41,311 nt of DNA from Streptococcus suis. GTDB taxonomy: Bacteria > Bacillota > Bacilli > Lactobacillales > Streptococcaceae. The notes beneath the pieces are model-generated. The model was not told where the DNA came from, did no database searches, and worked only from the letters and a program-made list of their open reading frames with translations. Shown here one piece after another: positions 14,889 to 22,702 of the stretch. Made by a program: the position numbers and the translations under genes. The DNA is taken from contig NZ_JAMWEL010000020.1 in the NCBI RefSeq assembly GCF_024509555.1, positions 1 to 41,311 on the forward strand, read 5' to 3'. Position 1 is the stretch's first letter; every line of letters starts with the position of its first letter.

Positions 14889-16121
14889 TTATTTTGGCGA
14901 CAATTTTGGCGACTTTTTCAATAATGATTGATTGCCATTAAATTGTACCATTGTTTTGTCTGCGTGTTTGATTGAAATTAAACCAACCATTTCATCAGCA
15001 AGTTCCTTGTCAACGCCTGACCATAAATGAGCGTAGTGCTTTAGAGTGATTTCCGGTGAAGAATGTCCCAAACGTTTAGAGACTATTAGAACAGAAGCGT
15101 TCAATTCGTTGATAAGGTAGGAAGCGTGAGAATGCCTAAGTTCCTTGGCTTGTATTTCTGGAACTTTTGCTAATCTTGCATATCTCTTTATAATCCTTGA
15201 TATGGTTGATTTAAGCATGGGATTTCCGTCATAACTTAAAACAAAATTTACTCTTCCTAAACTAGCTTGCCTATTTTTCCATTCTTTGAGAATAGAGATT
15301 GTATCATCATCTAACGAGATTGTCCGTAAACCTGAATCCGTCTTAGTATGATTTTGGCGAATCCAGTTTGTTTTACTCTTCATAATCAACATATGATTGA
15401 CTGTGAGCTGTTTTTTCTCAAAGTCAATGTTATTCCACCATAAAGCTGTACCTTCGTTTACACGCAATCCTGTACAAAAATAGAGCCATAATAAAACGAA
15501 GCATAGATGTTCATAGAAATCATCAATATAGATATGACTGATAACTTCTTCAAAATCTCGTTTTGTCCAATATTGTGAATGAGTCCGACCTTTTGGAATT
15601 GCTTTGACTTTCATTGAAACATTAGTATCAAGAAACTGCATACTTACAGCAAATTCTAGAGTTTTACGAAACATGCCGAATGTTAAACTAGCGTATGCTT
15701 GTGAATAGTTTCCGCCATTTTTCGAGAGAAGCCAAGTTCTAAAATTTTGTACATCTCGAATTGAAATATCCTTTAATTTCTTTCTACCAAACCTTTTTAT
15801 GACTAGGTTGATTGCAGGTTGACGTGTGGAATATGTGTGCTCGCTTACTTCAGATTGATAAAATGGTAAGTAGGTAGTATTCATAAATTGCTCATAGGTC
15901 ATATCATAATTTGAATAGCCATTAGATTGTAAGTAGTCGTTTTTGACCCTAATAGCTTCTGTGTATGCTTCTTTAGCAGTAGTAAATTTCTTACCATTTG
16001 CATTTTTACGAGCTTTCTTTTTGATACGTTTACCTGTAATATTATCAGTTCCTAAACTCACTTCATAATAGTATTGTCCTTTCTCGTCCATATAGACATC
16101 TTGAAAATTTGTCTTTGCCAT
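14889..16121 (-). CDS. int: tyrosine integrase of the IME
   Basis: A 410-residue Tn916-like recombinase homologous to the ICE integrase at 8185-9387: the same arm-binding N-terminus (Y-M-D-E-K-G-Q-Y-Y-Y-E-V-S-L-G, K-R-I-K-K-K-A-R-K) and the same catalytic boxes, T-G-L-R-V-N-E (arginine I), L-R-H-S-H-A-S-Y-L-I, and L-G-H-S-S-P-E-I-T-L-K-H-Y with the nucleophilic tyrosine. The start follows AGAGGT. Its last codons carry the two arm repeats at 14892-14913. It directs insertion at the 3' end of guaA, judged from the flanking repeats. It is transcribed with the excisionase 12 bases upstream. Confidence 0.9.
   Translation of the reverse strand: MAKTNFQDVYMDEKGQYYYEVSLGTDNITGKRIKKKARKNANGKKFTTAKEAYTEAIRVKNDYLQSNGYSNYDMTYEQFMNTTYLPFYQSEVSEHTYSTRQPAINLVIKRFGRKKLKDISIRDVQNFRTWLLSKNGGNYSQAYASLTFGMFRKTLEFAVSMQFLDTNVSMKVKAIPKGRTHSQYWTKRDFEEVISHIYIDDFYEHLCFVLLWLYFCTGLRVNEGTALWWNNIDFEKKQLTVNHMLIMKSKTNWIRQNHTKTDSGLRTISLDDDTISILKEWKNRQASLGRVNFVLSYDGNPMLKSTISRIIKRYARLAKVPEIQAKELRHSHASYLINELNASVLIVSKRLGHSSPEITLKHYAHLWSGVDKELADEMVGLISIKHADKTMVQFNGNQSLLKKSPKLSPK
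14892..14913 (-). repeat. paired arm-type sites at the integrase end of the IME
   Basis: TTTTGGCGAC at 14892-14901 and again at 14904-14913, period 12, in the integrase 3' end and 57 bases from the att core. A related pair lies at the other end of the element (23952-23973). Confidence 0.6.
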
Positions 16122-16133
16122 AAGTTACCTCTT

Positions 16134-16325
16134 TCATTCGTGTAACTTAAAGCCAAGAATTTCTTCAACAGCACCAACTGGAACAGTCCCCAGTCGTCTA
16201 TTACTATAAAGTGTATAACCTTGTTGTACCAAATTATTTTTAGTTTGTCTAATAATTTGTTGGGCAGTAGCTTTTGGGAAGCCGAGTTCAACTAAATATA
16301 CATAATCAATTGTTTTAATGTTCAT
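16134..16325 (-). CDS. DUF3173 protein, probable excisionase of the IME
   Basis: 63 residues: Y-V-Y-L-V-E-L-G-F-P-K-A-T-A, then N-R-R-L-G-T-V-P-V-G-A-V-E-E-I-L-G at the C-terminus. It is clearly homologous to the ICE protein at 7935-8162 but shorter in the middle. It is the recombination directionality factor expected beside this integrase type. The start follows AGAGGA. It overlaps nothing and is the first gene of the excisionase-integrase pair. Confidence 0.8.
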   Translation of the reverse strand: MNIKTIDYVYLVELGFPKATAQQIIRQTKNNLVQQGYTLYSNRRLGTVPVGAVEEILGFKLHE

Positions 16326-16389
16326 TTGCTATCCTCTTGAGATTTCTGTTTAAATATGAGACAATAGCAACAACAGAAGTAGTTGTTGA

Positions 16390-17757
16390 CTATTTTTGTT
16401 GGGTGCTTGGGTTATCTTTGTTAGTTTGGTCGCTTGCATTGATAACCTTTTTATTTTTTAGATTCATATTCTCTAAAATTGTATTGATAATCTGTTCCAT
16501 TGCTGTATCTTTATCTAATACCTCTGTAGCAGTAGAAAATGAATACGAATGAAAAACAGGAAATGCATTTTGCCCTTCAAGTTGTTCATTTTTTATAGGA
16601 GTTGAAAGAAGAAATTTATCTGGTTCTGGAATATATACTTGATAATCAAATCGCCGAATAAACTGACCATTATCTTCATTCTTATTTCCAACAGCCTGGG
16701 AAAAAAAGACACTTGGAAGCAAAGTACTTGTGATAATAATTAACCTAGCAGAACCCATTTTATTATGATATCGTGCTGAAATAGGTGAAATCATGAAAGG
16801 ATCGGTTAGTTTGAGCCAATCTGACACAGAAAGACTATCCCCCCTTATATCATCTAAAAATAGAATATCTTGCCCTTGATATTCATCAAATGCGTTCCTT
16901 GAAGCAGTAAGACAATAAGATAGATTATAAGTATAATCTTCTTCAGCGATATTTTGTAAATGTTGAATCAACTCCATACAAAATTTAGTTTTTCCAACAC
17001 CACTATCAGCCATAATAAAAAGTGCGGATTTTTTATAGTTTCCCGATTTCAAATCTACAATAGCTTGATAGCTTTTGCGTTCTCCGACTGTATCCAGTGC
17101 TTCATTTATTCTCCTCTTGTGTTGTCCATAAACAGCATAATACTCATCTGTGAGAAGAATATTACTTTTACTGATTTCTCCCGCTAGAATTTTCTCAATT
17201 AACCAATCTACACTAAGCTCAGTTTCCTTGGCTTTTTTAGTTGCACGTCCTTTCATCCAAGTTTCCATATTACGATGATAGATGCTAACATAATCTTCCC
17301 CTAGTACAGTTACAACCTCCTCTGGCTGATACTGATGCTTACTTTCATCCTTACAGTGACAAAGGTAAGCTAAACAGTTATCGTAGCCATATCGCCCTGA
17401 TTTGAGTTTTTCAAGATATTGTGGCTCAACACCAATAGCAAGAGCGATTTTCTGTAATGATGCCCCTTTTTCAAATTTTAGAAGAGTATGCACGTGTTCT
17501 TCTTTATCGCTAATTTCATTTTTCTTCTTGACAGGATTCCAAATAGTTACTTTATCTTTGTCATGTTTGATTATATATGCTTCTTTAACAATGATATCTT
17601 GTTCTTCTAATTTTTGAATAATCATTTCTAGTAGTGGGCGACAGTTGCCAGCCTTTGCTTGTTGAACTACTGATTTGTAGTCATCAGATAACCAATATTC
17701 TTCTTCAAGTTGTTGAACAAGCATAATTGCTGTAAGATTAGCTTCTTTTTTACTCAT
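16390..17757 (-). CDS. Rep-like HUH endonuclease with SF3-type helicase domain (candidate non-canonical relaxase)
   Basis: 455 residues. The N-terminal half is a Rep_2-type HUH domain: K-E-A-Y-I-I-K-H-D-K-D (about 57-67), metal motif H-V-H in E-E-H-V-H-T-L-L-K-F (about 86-95), and tyrosine candidates in R-Y-G-Y-D-N-C-L-A-Y-L (about 124-134). The C-terminal half is an RNA_helicase/SF3-like ATPase: Walker A A-D-S-G-V-G-K-T-K (about 256-264) and Walker B I-L-F-L-D-D-I-R-G (about 305-313). This resembles plasmid rolling-circle Reps. In streptococcal IMEs such proteins are thought to serve as relaxases working with a TcpA-like coupling protein, which is the next gene upstream. Replication and mobilization are both possible. 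The start follows GGAG. Confidence 0.8.
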   Translation of the reverse strand: MSKKEANLTAIMLVQQLEEEYWLSDDYKSVVQQAKAGNCRPLLEMIIQKLEEQDIIVKEAYIIKHDKDKVTIWNPVKKKNEISDKEEHVHTLLKFEKGASLQKIALAIGVEPQYLEKLKSGRYGYDNCLAYLCHCKDESKHQYQPEEVVTVLGEDYVSIYHRNMETWMKGRATKKAKETELSVDWLIEKILAGEISKSNILLTDEYYAVYGQHKRRINEALDTVGERKSYQAIVDLKSGNYKKSALFIMADSGVGKTKFCMELIQHLQNIAEEDYTYNLSYCLTASRNAFDEYQGQDILFLDDIRGDSLSVSDWLKLTDPFMISPISARYHNKMGSARLIIITSTLLPSVFFSQAVGNKNEDNGQFIRRFDYQVYIPEPDKFLLSTPIKNEQLEGQNAFPVFHSYSFSTATEVLDKDTAMEQIINTILENMNLKNKKVINASDQTNKDNPSTQQK

Positions 17758-18028
17758 AATAAGAATTTCTCCTTTTTAAATATTCTATTAATTATTCTCC
17801 TGATAAATCAAGGATTTGAAATTTGATAATTTGCTTCAAATCCTTGTTCTATCAAGTTTTTTTAAATGCAGAGCACTTGACAAGCCCAGTGCTCTGCAGG
17901 CGTTAGATATAGTTAGAATTAGTTTTGTTTCATCTTTTCAAGATGACCGACCTTGTGACACGTCGGCTTCGTCATGAATCCATTTGTTGATCCAACAGAT
18001 TTCTCTAGTTAGAACAAAAATGGATTGT
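17758..18028. other. palindrome cluster between rep and tcpA: candidate oriT or replication origin
   Basis: Four inverted repeats lie in this gene-free stretch. They are CAAGGATTTGAA (17809-17820)/TTCAAATCCTTG (17835-17846), GCAGAGCACT (17868-17877)/AGTGCTCTGC (17888-17897), CATCTT (17931-17936)/AAGATG (17940-17945) and CCGAC (17947-17951)/GTCGG (17962-17966). None is followed by a T run in the minus direction, so they are poor terminators. Position beside the HUH protein suggests its nick site. Confidence 0.5.
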
Positions 18029-19387
18029 TTATAGGCTATTATCGAACCACGGAGTTTCGTAAAAGTGTGGTACTTCCCATTTTTTTCCAGAAGCAAGAAT
18101 ACGAGCGACACCTTGCCCCTTTCCGTAGCTCCGCTTTGGCATATCCGCAAAACCAGACATAAGATATTTACGCTCGTCGGCTGAATCAGCAGCACCACCT
18201 AGCATAATAACAGCGTCAGAGCAGTTGACACGGGCTAATGAAGGCAAAAAACCTTCTTTTGTCGCAAATTGTGAAATAGCTATAATATGAATTCCAGCAG
18301 AACCACCAGTAGCAGATAGGCGGTTAATAGCAGTAGTCCAACGAGAAGTAATTTTAAGGCTTTTATCAACTTTATCGAGTGATTCCAGTGAGGCATTAAG
18401 GTTACCTAATTCATCGAAGAATAAGCCGATATCTTTCATATCTTCCATTTCAAGATATTTTTCTTTACCAGCTTCATTGATTTGAATTAGTCTATTATCC
18501 ATGACCGTACACCAGTATTCAGCACGCTCTACTATTCTTATTGGGTCGGACTGGCCATTAAATTCTTTAACATATCTATCAAATTTGGCAGAATTATATT
18601 CTACAATCCAACCTTGTAACAACATTAGACGAGCCATATAACGACCAGCAAGCACTGATTTTCCTGCTCTAGTACGTGCGATTATGCTCAACATTGGAGT
18701 TATATCAGCCATCCAAACCAAGTTTTTAGACAGACGAATAGCATGCTTATTTTCACTGACAAACTCTTTTAAGGATTCTGTATTGTCTTTTACATGCAAC
18801 CTTTGGGAAGTCAGCGTATCCTCGAAATAGAAAAGGATATAGCTATCGCCAGCTGTTAGTTCTGAATTTACAACGGCAAAACGTTGGTGCTTTCCAGCAA
18901 GTATCCCTGATACTCTTTGTTCGAATTTTTCACGATCGGCACGTTCCCAGTTAGCTATATTTTCAATAGCGATGTATCCATCTGATAACTCATTGTTTAC
19001 CCATACGTGGAGTTCTGGCATTTCGTTGCCATAGCGTGTTGAATTAGATAATTTTAGTACATCAGTTATCTGTTTATCATTAAATAGTCGCTTCAATCTT
19101 TTAGATAGCCTATTTGCTTCGCTAGACATGGTTGGTATTGAAATAGTTGATACCTCTTCACGAAGTGACCAAGTATACACTAAACATAAGAAGCTAATGA
19201 AGTCTATAATAGCAAAGAATAGCAACGGATTAGTCAGATATGGTTTCAATAGTTCTATTGAATAGCTTATGTAGAGTAGCAATCCAGTCATAATAATTGT
19301 AACCGTAAAGGCTACCAGAGAGAGTTGATAGCCTTGAAGTTTACAATTAGATGTAGGTTTGATTCTACGATATCTACGCTTATGCAT
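18029..19387 (-). CDS. TcpA-like FtsK/HerA-type coupling protein
   Basis: 452 residues. Two transmembrane segments at about 25-47 and 53-73 are followed by a cytoplasmic DNA-pump ATPase: Walker A A-R-T-R-A-G-K-S (about 240-247), Walker B D-I-G-L-F-F-D-E-L-G-N (about 314-324), and a downstream I-H-I-I-A-I-S-Q-F-A-T sensor-like strand. It is shorter than chromosomal FtsK and lacks a gamma domain. Proteins of this kind bring the relaxase-DNA complex to the conjugation pore supplied by a helper ICE. Its start overlaps the preceding gene by eight bases, so it is translated as part of one operon with the two small genes upstream. Confidence 0.83.
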   Translation of the reverse strand: MHKRRYRRIKPTSNCKLQGYQLSLVAFTVTIIMTGLLLYISYSIELLKPYLTNPLLFFAIIDFISFLCLVYTWSLREEVSTISIPTMSSEANRLSKRLKRLFNDKQITDVLKLSNSTRYGNEMPELHVWVNNELSDGYIAIENIANWERADREKFEQRVSGILAGKHQRFAVVNSELTAGDSYILFYFEDTLTSQRLHVKDNTESLKEFVSENKHAIRLSKNLVWMADITPMLSIIARTRAGKSVLAGRYMARLMLLQGWIVEYNSAKFDRYVKEFNGQSDPIRIVERAEYWCTVMDNRLIQINEAGKEKYLEMEDMKDIGLFFDELGNLNASLESLDKVDKSLKITSRWTTAINRLSATGGSAGIHIIAISQFATKEGFLPSLARVNCSDAVIMLGGAADSADERKYLMSGFADMPKRSYGKGQGVARILASGKKWEVPHFYETPWFDNSL

Positions 19388-19721
19388 TACGCTGAACCAC
19401 AGCTACTGAGTCAGCAGCATACCAACCAACACCATTAGTCGTTGCACCGCCACGTACGTTCTTGAATTGAAGAATTGTACCAAACTTTACATCAACCTTA
19501 TTTGATGTTTTGATTGTATATTCTAGGTCGTTGTTTGTATCTACAATTGAATATTTGAACTTCCCATCAATTTCTTCAATTGAACCAATTGATACAACGT
19601 TTAAAATAGGGACAACATCAGCTGTATATTCATTACCAGTTTTCTCGCTAACCATTACTTTAGTTTGCGTTTTTTGTTTGAGAACCTCCTCAAGAGTTCG
19701 GTTCCAATTCGTTTTAGCCAT
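19380..19721 (-). CDS. small IME protein of unknown function
   Basis: 113 residues from ATG 19721 (Shine-Dalgarno GAAGG eight bases upstream; the longer reading from 19748 lacks a ribosome site). It is rich in beta-forming residues (V-V-S-I-G-S-I-E-E-I-D-G-K-F-K-Y-S-I-V-D) and ends V-G-W-Y-A-A-D-S-V. Overlaps of eight bases with both neighbours show tight coupling to the coupling protein. Homologs precede tcpA in related IMEs (from memory). Its role is unknown; an accessory DNA-binding role is a guess. Confidence 0.65.
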   Translation of the reverse strand: MAKTNWNRTLEEVLKQKTQTKVMVSEKTGNEYTADVVPILNVVSIGSIEEIDGKFKYSIVDTNNDLEYTIKTSNKVDVKFGTILQFKNVRGGATTNGVGWYAADSVAVVQRNA

Positions 19722-20025
19722 TAGCACTACCTTCTTCCTGTCTTTCAAGGTTTGAAAAAATTTTTTCCAAACGAGCGATTAAGCAATATTCATTATCAAT
19801 CCAACGAACCAACTCATTATTTGACATTCTGTCAATATTTGAGTCGTATGCGATAGATAGAGTTATGAACGAAACGACATCTTGTCCATACCAAAGATTT
19901 CTCAATTCAGTTGGTACATTTTCAAAATGCCAGTCATTACTAATACGTTGATAAGCTGTGTTTCCATAATTTATCAACCGATTAGCACGTAATTCACGAA
20001 GCTTTTGCTTCAAGTTTGTAATCAT
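19714..20025 (-). CDS. small IME protein, first gene of the mobilization operon
   Basis: 103 residues from ATG 20025, chosen because GGAGG (minus strand, 20034-20038) is eight bases away; the upstream TTG would put that site inside the gene. The sequence is charged and helical (K-L-R-E-L-R-A-N-R-L-I-N-Y-G-N-T-A-Y-Q-R, and a C-terminal L-E-K-I-F-S-N-L-E-R-Q-E-E). No family is recognised. It is transcribed away from the 390-residue gene at 20199, and the interval 20041-20198 must hold both promoters. Confidence 0.65.
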   Translation of the reverse strand: MITNLKQKLRELRANRLINYGNTAYQRISNDWHFENVPTELRNLWYGQDVVSFITLSIAYDSNIDRMSNNELVRWIDNEYCLIARLEKIFSNLERQEEGSANG

Positions 20026-20040
20026 AATGATTACCTCCAA

Positions 20041-20198
20041 AGTATCTAGCTAGCTTGTTCTCCGCTAGCAAGAGATGATAACTAGAAATCGATTCTGATT
20101 CCTTTATGATTTAATTATATCGTGTTATTATTGAAAAATTCAGGAAAATAATATATAATTTTAACTGAAATTATCCGTTTTTTAGAAAGAGATATAAT
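20041..20198. promoter_or_regulatory. divergent promoter region of the IME
   Basis: The 158 bases between two divergent genes contain GCTAGC palindromes near 20050 and 20074 and A+T-rich -10-like text (ATATAATTTTA at 20151-20161, GATATAAT at 20191-20198). The second abuts the ATG and may serve only as leader. No firm promoter pair can be drawn. Confidence 0.35.
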
Positions 20199-21371
20199 AT
20201 GTTCAATAATTTAATTCAATACTATTTAAAGAGTGCACAACTAAGGATTAACAATCGTATACGTGCTATAAACGAAGAACGAACAATCTTAAGAGCTTCA
20301 GGGGATATTAGATATAAGGAATTAAGAGCTATTAGAAATACTCATTTATATAGTAATAAACCCAAGACTATTAAAGAAATTAGAGAAGGGAAATCAGAGA
20401 TTTTAATTGATAAATTATCGGTTATAGTTGCCGAATCACTGAAAGATAACTTAAAATTAAAACCTGATTTTAATTCATATTCTTCTAATAAGAATGATGA
20501 AATCAATATGAAAAAGAGCAACCTTGAATTTGTTTCACTTCAGGAGTTGCTTTGGGGTTTTGATTTTGATTACACAGAAGTGGACAAGTTTAATTTCTTT
20601 CTGAACCTATTTTTGGATTTAGAGAGAGTTGATGAGTATTCTTTACTTGTTCGCGAGATACTGATAGATTATGTTCCATATGCAAGATATATTGCTTTGG
20701 AAAAAGCAGTGAGTGAAGACTATGAATTTGGATCAATGTTTGCTCCTGATTATAAAAATAACAATATTGATGTTTTTGCAGAATCAGTATTTGCTTTTTG
20801 CTCATCGAATGCTTCGCATGAAATGATGTCGAGATTTAGTAAATTCTTATTGACTCCATTTACATATGAGTCTAAAGATGAAAATGGAAGATATCTTAAA
20901 AAAACAGTAGTAGTTAATTTTCAAAATTTTGAACAGGCATTTAGTCAAGTTTTAAGTCACATACTTGAACCACTAGATGGTGTTGAAACATATCACTCTC
21001 TAGGAAAACGTGCATATGATATTATTATAGATGACTTTAAAATTGATTCAGATTTAATGTATTTTAGAATGAGCAGAAGTCCAGAATCTTATGGTTATTA
21101 TCTAACTGCATCAGAAAAACCTGATATTGATGTTTTATCGGACTTGTTAGAAGCTAGCGAAATCTATATTGAAAAGTTAATGCATGCTCAACGGGATTTT
21201 TATGGGAATATTGAACAGTTATATTTTGAAAGTGATGTGTTTACGGTCAATGCTACTCAATATTTTTCAGAAGAAAGATTTTATAAGATGCTAGATGAAA
21301 AAAATCAGGAAATAATTGAAGAGGAGCTCAATAATTTGAGAATGATAGAATCGTACGAAGATGAGATGTAA
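20199..21371 (+). CDS. 390-residue protein of unknown function, IME cargo
   Basis: Starts at ATG 20199 after AGAAAGAG. The N-terminal 60 residues are strongly basic and helical (R-I-N-N-R-I-R-A-I-N-E-E-R, K-E-L-R-A-I-R-N); the rest is acidic, with many aromatic residues and no signal peptide, membrane segment or catalytic motif that I can identify. There is a poly-acidic end (E-E-E-L-N-N-L-R…Y-E-D-E-M). It is low in G+C and stands alone, facing the mobilization operon and followed by a terminator and the methyltransferase. The position beside a restriction-modification system is typical of defence cargo, but no function can be claimed. Confidence 0.7.
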   Translation: MFNNLIQYYLKSAQLRINNRIRAINEERTILRASGDIRYKELRAIRNTHLYSNKPKTIKEIREGKSEILIDKLSVIVAESLKDNLKLKPDFNSYSSNKNDEINMKKSNLEFVSLQELLWGFDFDYTEVDKFNFFLNLFLDLERVDEYSLLVREILIDYVPYARYIALEKAVSEDYEFGSMFAPDYKNNNIDVFAESVFAFCSSNASHEMMSRFSKFLLTPFTYESKDENGRYLKKTVVVNFQNFEQAFSQVLSHILEPLDGVETYHSLGKRAYDIIIDDFKIDSDLMYFRMSRSPESYGYYLTASEKPDIDVLSDLLEASEIYIEKLMHAQRDFYGNIEQLYFESDVFTVNATQYFSEERFYKMLDEKNQEIIEEELNNLRMIESYEDEM

Positions 21372-21405
21372 AATATATTGATTGAAGAGTACATTGAAAA
21401 ACAAA

Positions 21406-21440
21406 AAACAACTAAAGAATAAATGGTTGTTCATTTTTTG
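21406..21440 (+). terminator. terminator after the 390-residue gene
   Basis: AACAACTA and TGGTTGTT form a stem with one G·T pair, followed by CATTTTTTG. Confidence 0.55.
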
Positions 21441-21502
21441 AGCTATCATCGACCTTTTTTACGGATAAATCGTTGAAAAAACACATTTTTTTATCAAAAA
21501 GA

Positions 21503-21511
21503 TGATATAAT
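21503..21511 (+). promoter_or_regulatory. extended -10 promoter of the methyltransferase
   Basis: TGATATAAT is a perfect TGn-extended -10, 37 bases before the start codon. No good -35 is seen. Confidence 0.55.
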
Positions 21512-21548
21512 GGTTTTATATTACGAATAATGAAGTAAGGAAGAAAAT

Positions 21549-22664
21549 ATGCAGGGAGGCCCACGCAAGGGAGCAGGAAGAAAACCAGTTTCTGATAAAA
21601 AACAGATGAAAAATATTTATCTAACTCAGAGTGAGATTGATGCAATTTATTCACTTGAGTTTGATGACTGTAAGAGTTTTAGTCAAAAATGCTCCGAGCT
21701 AATTAAAATAGGAATAGACACAAAAATGAACACTAAAAAGAAAACTACTTCAAATGATACAATTAAGTTTATCGACTTATTCGCAGGTATTGGAGGAATC
21801 CGTAAAGGATTTGAGGATAAGAACACAGAATGTGTTTTTAGTTCCGAATGGGATAGATATGCATCTAAAACTTATGAAGAGAATTATGGCGAAAAACCAT
21901 ATGGGGATATTACTCAAATCAATGAGAAAGATATTCCAGAGCACGACATTCTTTTAGCAGGTTTTCCATGTCAGCCCTTTAGCCATATTGGTAAGCGTGA
22001 AGGTTTTACTCATGAAACCCAAGGAACTTTGTTCTTTGATGTACTTCGTATCTTAAAAGAGAAAAAACCAAAAGCTTTCTTACTTGAGAATGTAAAAGGG
22101 CTTGTAACTCATGATAAAGGTAATACTTTAAAAGTGATTATGAAGGCTTTACAAGAAGAGTTAGGTTATTCAGTTTTTTATGAAATTCTCGATGCTCAAC
22201 GATTTGGTTTACCGCAGAGAAGAGAAAGAATTATCATTGTTGGATTTAGACCTGACCTGGAAGTACATGATTTTAAGTTTCCGAAGGGAACTGATAAAAA
22301 AGTTCCAGTAGGTTCTATTTTAGAAGATAACCCTTCTGGATACCAAATTTCGAAACATTTACAAAAAACATATCTCTTCAAAAAAGATGATGGCAGACCA
22401 CAAATTATTGATAAAACTAGCGTGATTCAGGTAAATACACTTGTTGCAAGCTACCACAAAATTCAGCGTTTGACAGGAACGTTTGTAAAAGGTGGAGAAA
22501 CTGGGTTGAGACTTTATAGTGAACTAGAATGTAAACGACTAATGGGATTCCCAGATGATTTCAAAGTACCAGTTTCAAGAACTCAGATGTATAGACAGTT
22601 TGGTAACTCAGTAGCTGTGCCAGTAATTAAAGCTGTCGCTGATAAAATGAAAGTATACCTTTAA
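21549..22664 (+). CDS. DNA (cytosine-5-)-methyltransferase with N-terminal RHH-like domain
   Basis: 371 residues. All main 5mC motifs are visible: I F-I-D-L-F-A-G-I-G-G (about 74-83), IV G-F-P-C-Q-P-F-S with the catalytic cysteine (about 138-145), VI E-N-V-K-G-L, VIII Q-R-R-E-R-I-I-I-V-G, and X G-N-S-V-A-V-P-V. The first 60 residues are extra: G-G-P-R-K-G-A-G-R-K-P, then Y-L-T-Q-S-E-I-D-A-I-Y-S-L, like a plasmid-type ribbon-helix-helix regulator, so the enzyme may repress its own promoter. It is convergent with an MspI-like endonuclease, which suggests the pair recognises a CCGG-like site; specificity is not proven. The start follows AAGGAAG. Confidence 0.9.
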   Translation: MQGGPRKGAGRKPVSDKKQMKNIYLTQSEIDAIYSLEFDDCKSFSQKCSELIKIGIDTKMNTKKKTTSNDTIKFIDLFAGIGGIRKGFEDKNTECVFSSEWDRYASKTYEENYGEKPYGDITQINEKDIPEHDILLAGFPCQPFSHIGKREGFTHETQGTLFFDVLRILKEKKPKAFLLENVKGLVTHDKGNTLKVIMKALQEELGYSVFYEILDAQRFGLPQRRERIIIVGFRPDLEVHDFKFPKGTDKKVPVGSILEDNPSGYQISKHLQKTYLFKKDDGRPQIIDKTSVIQVNTLVASYHKIQRLTGTFVKGGETGLRLYSELECKRLMGFPDDFKVPVSRTQMYRQFGNSVAVPVIKAVADKMKVYL

Positions 22665-22666
22665 TC

Positions 22667-22702
22667 AAAAAATAGCAGATCATGTATGAACTGCTATTTT
22701 TT
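22667..22702. terminator. bidirectional terminator between the restriction-modification genes
   Basis: AAAAAATAGCAG (22667-22678) and CTGCTATTTTTT (22691-22702) form a perfect stem with T runs on both strands. It overlaps the endonuclease stop codon. Confidence 0.85.

Noticed and set aside
17868..17897. Perfect 10-bp hairpin considered as the terminator of the coupling protein operon
   Set aside because: In the direction of transcription it is followed by A-rich rather than T-rich sequence.
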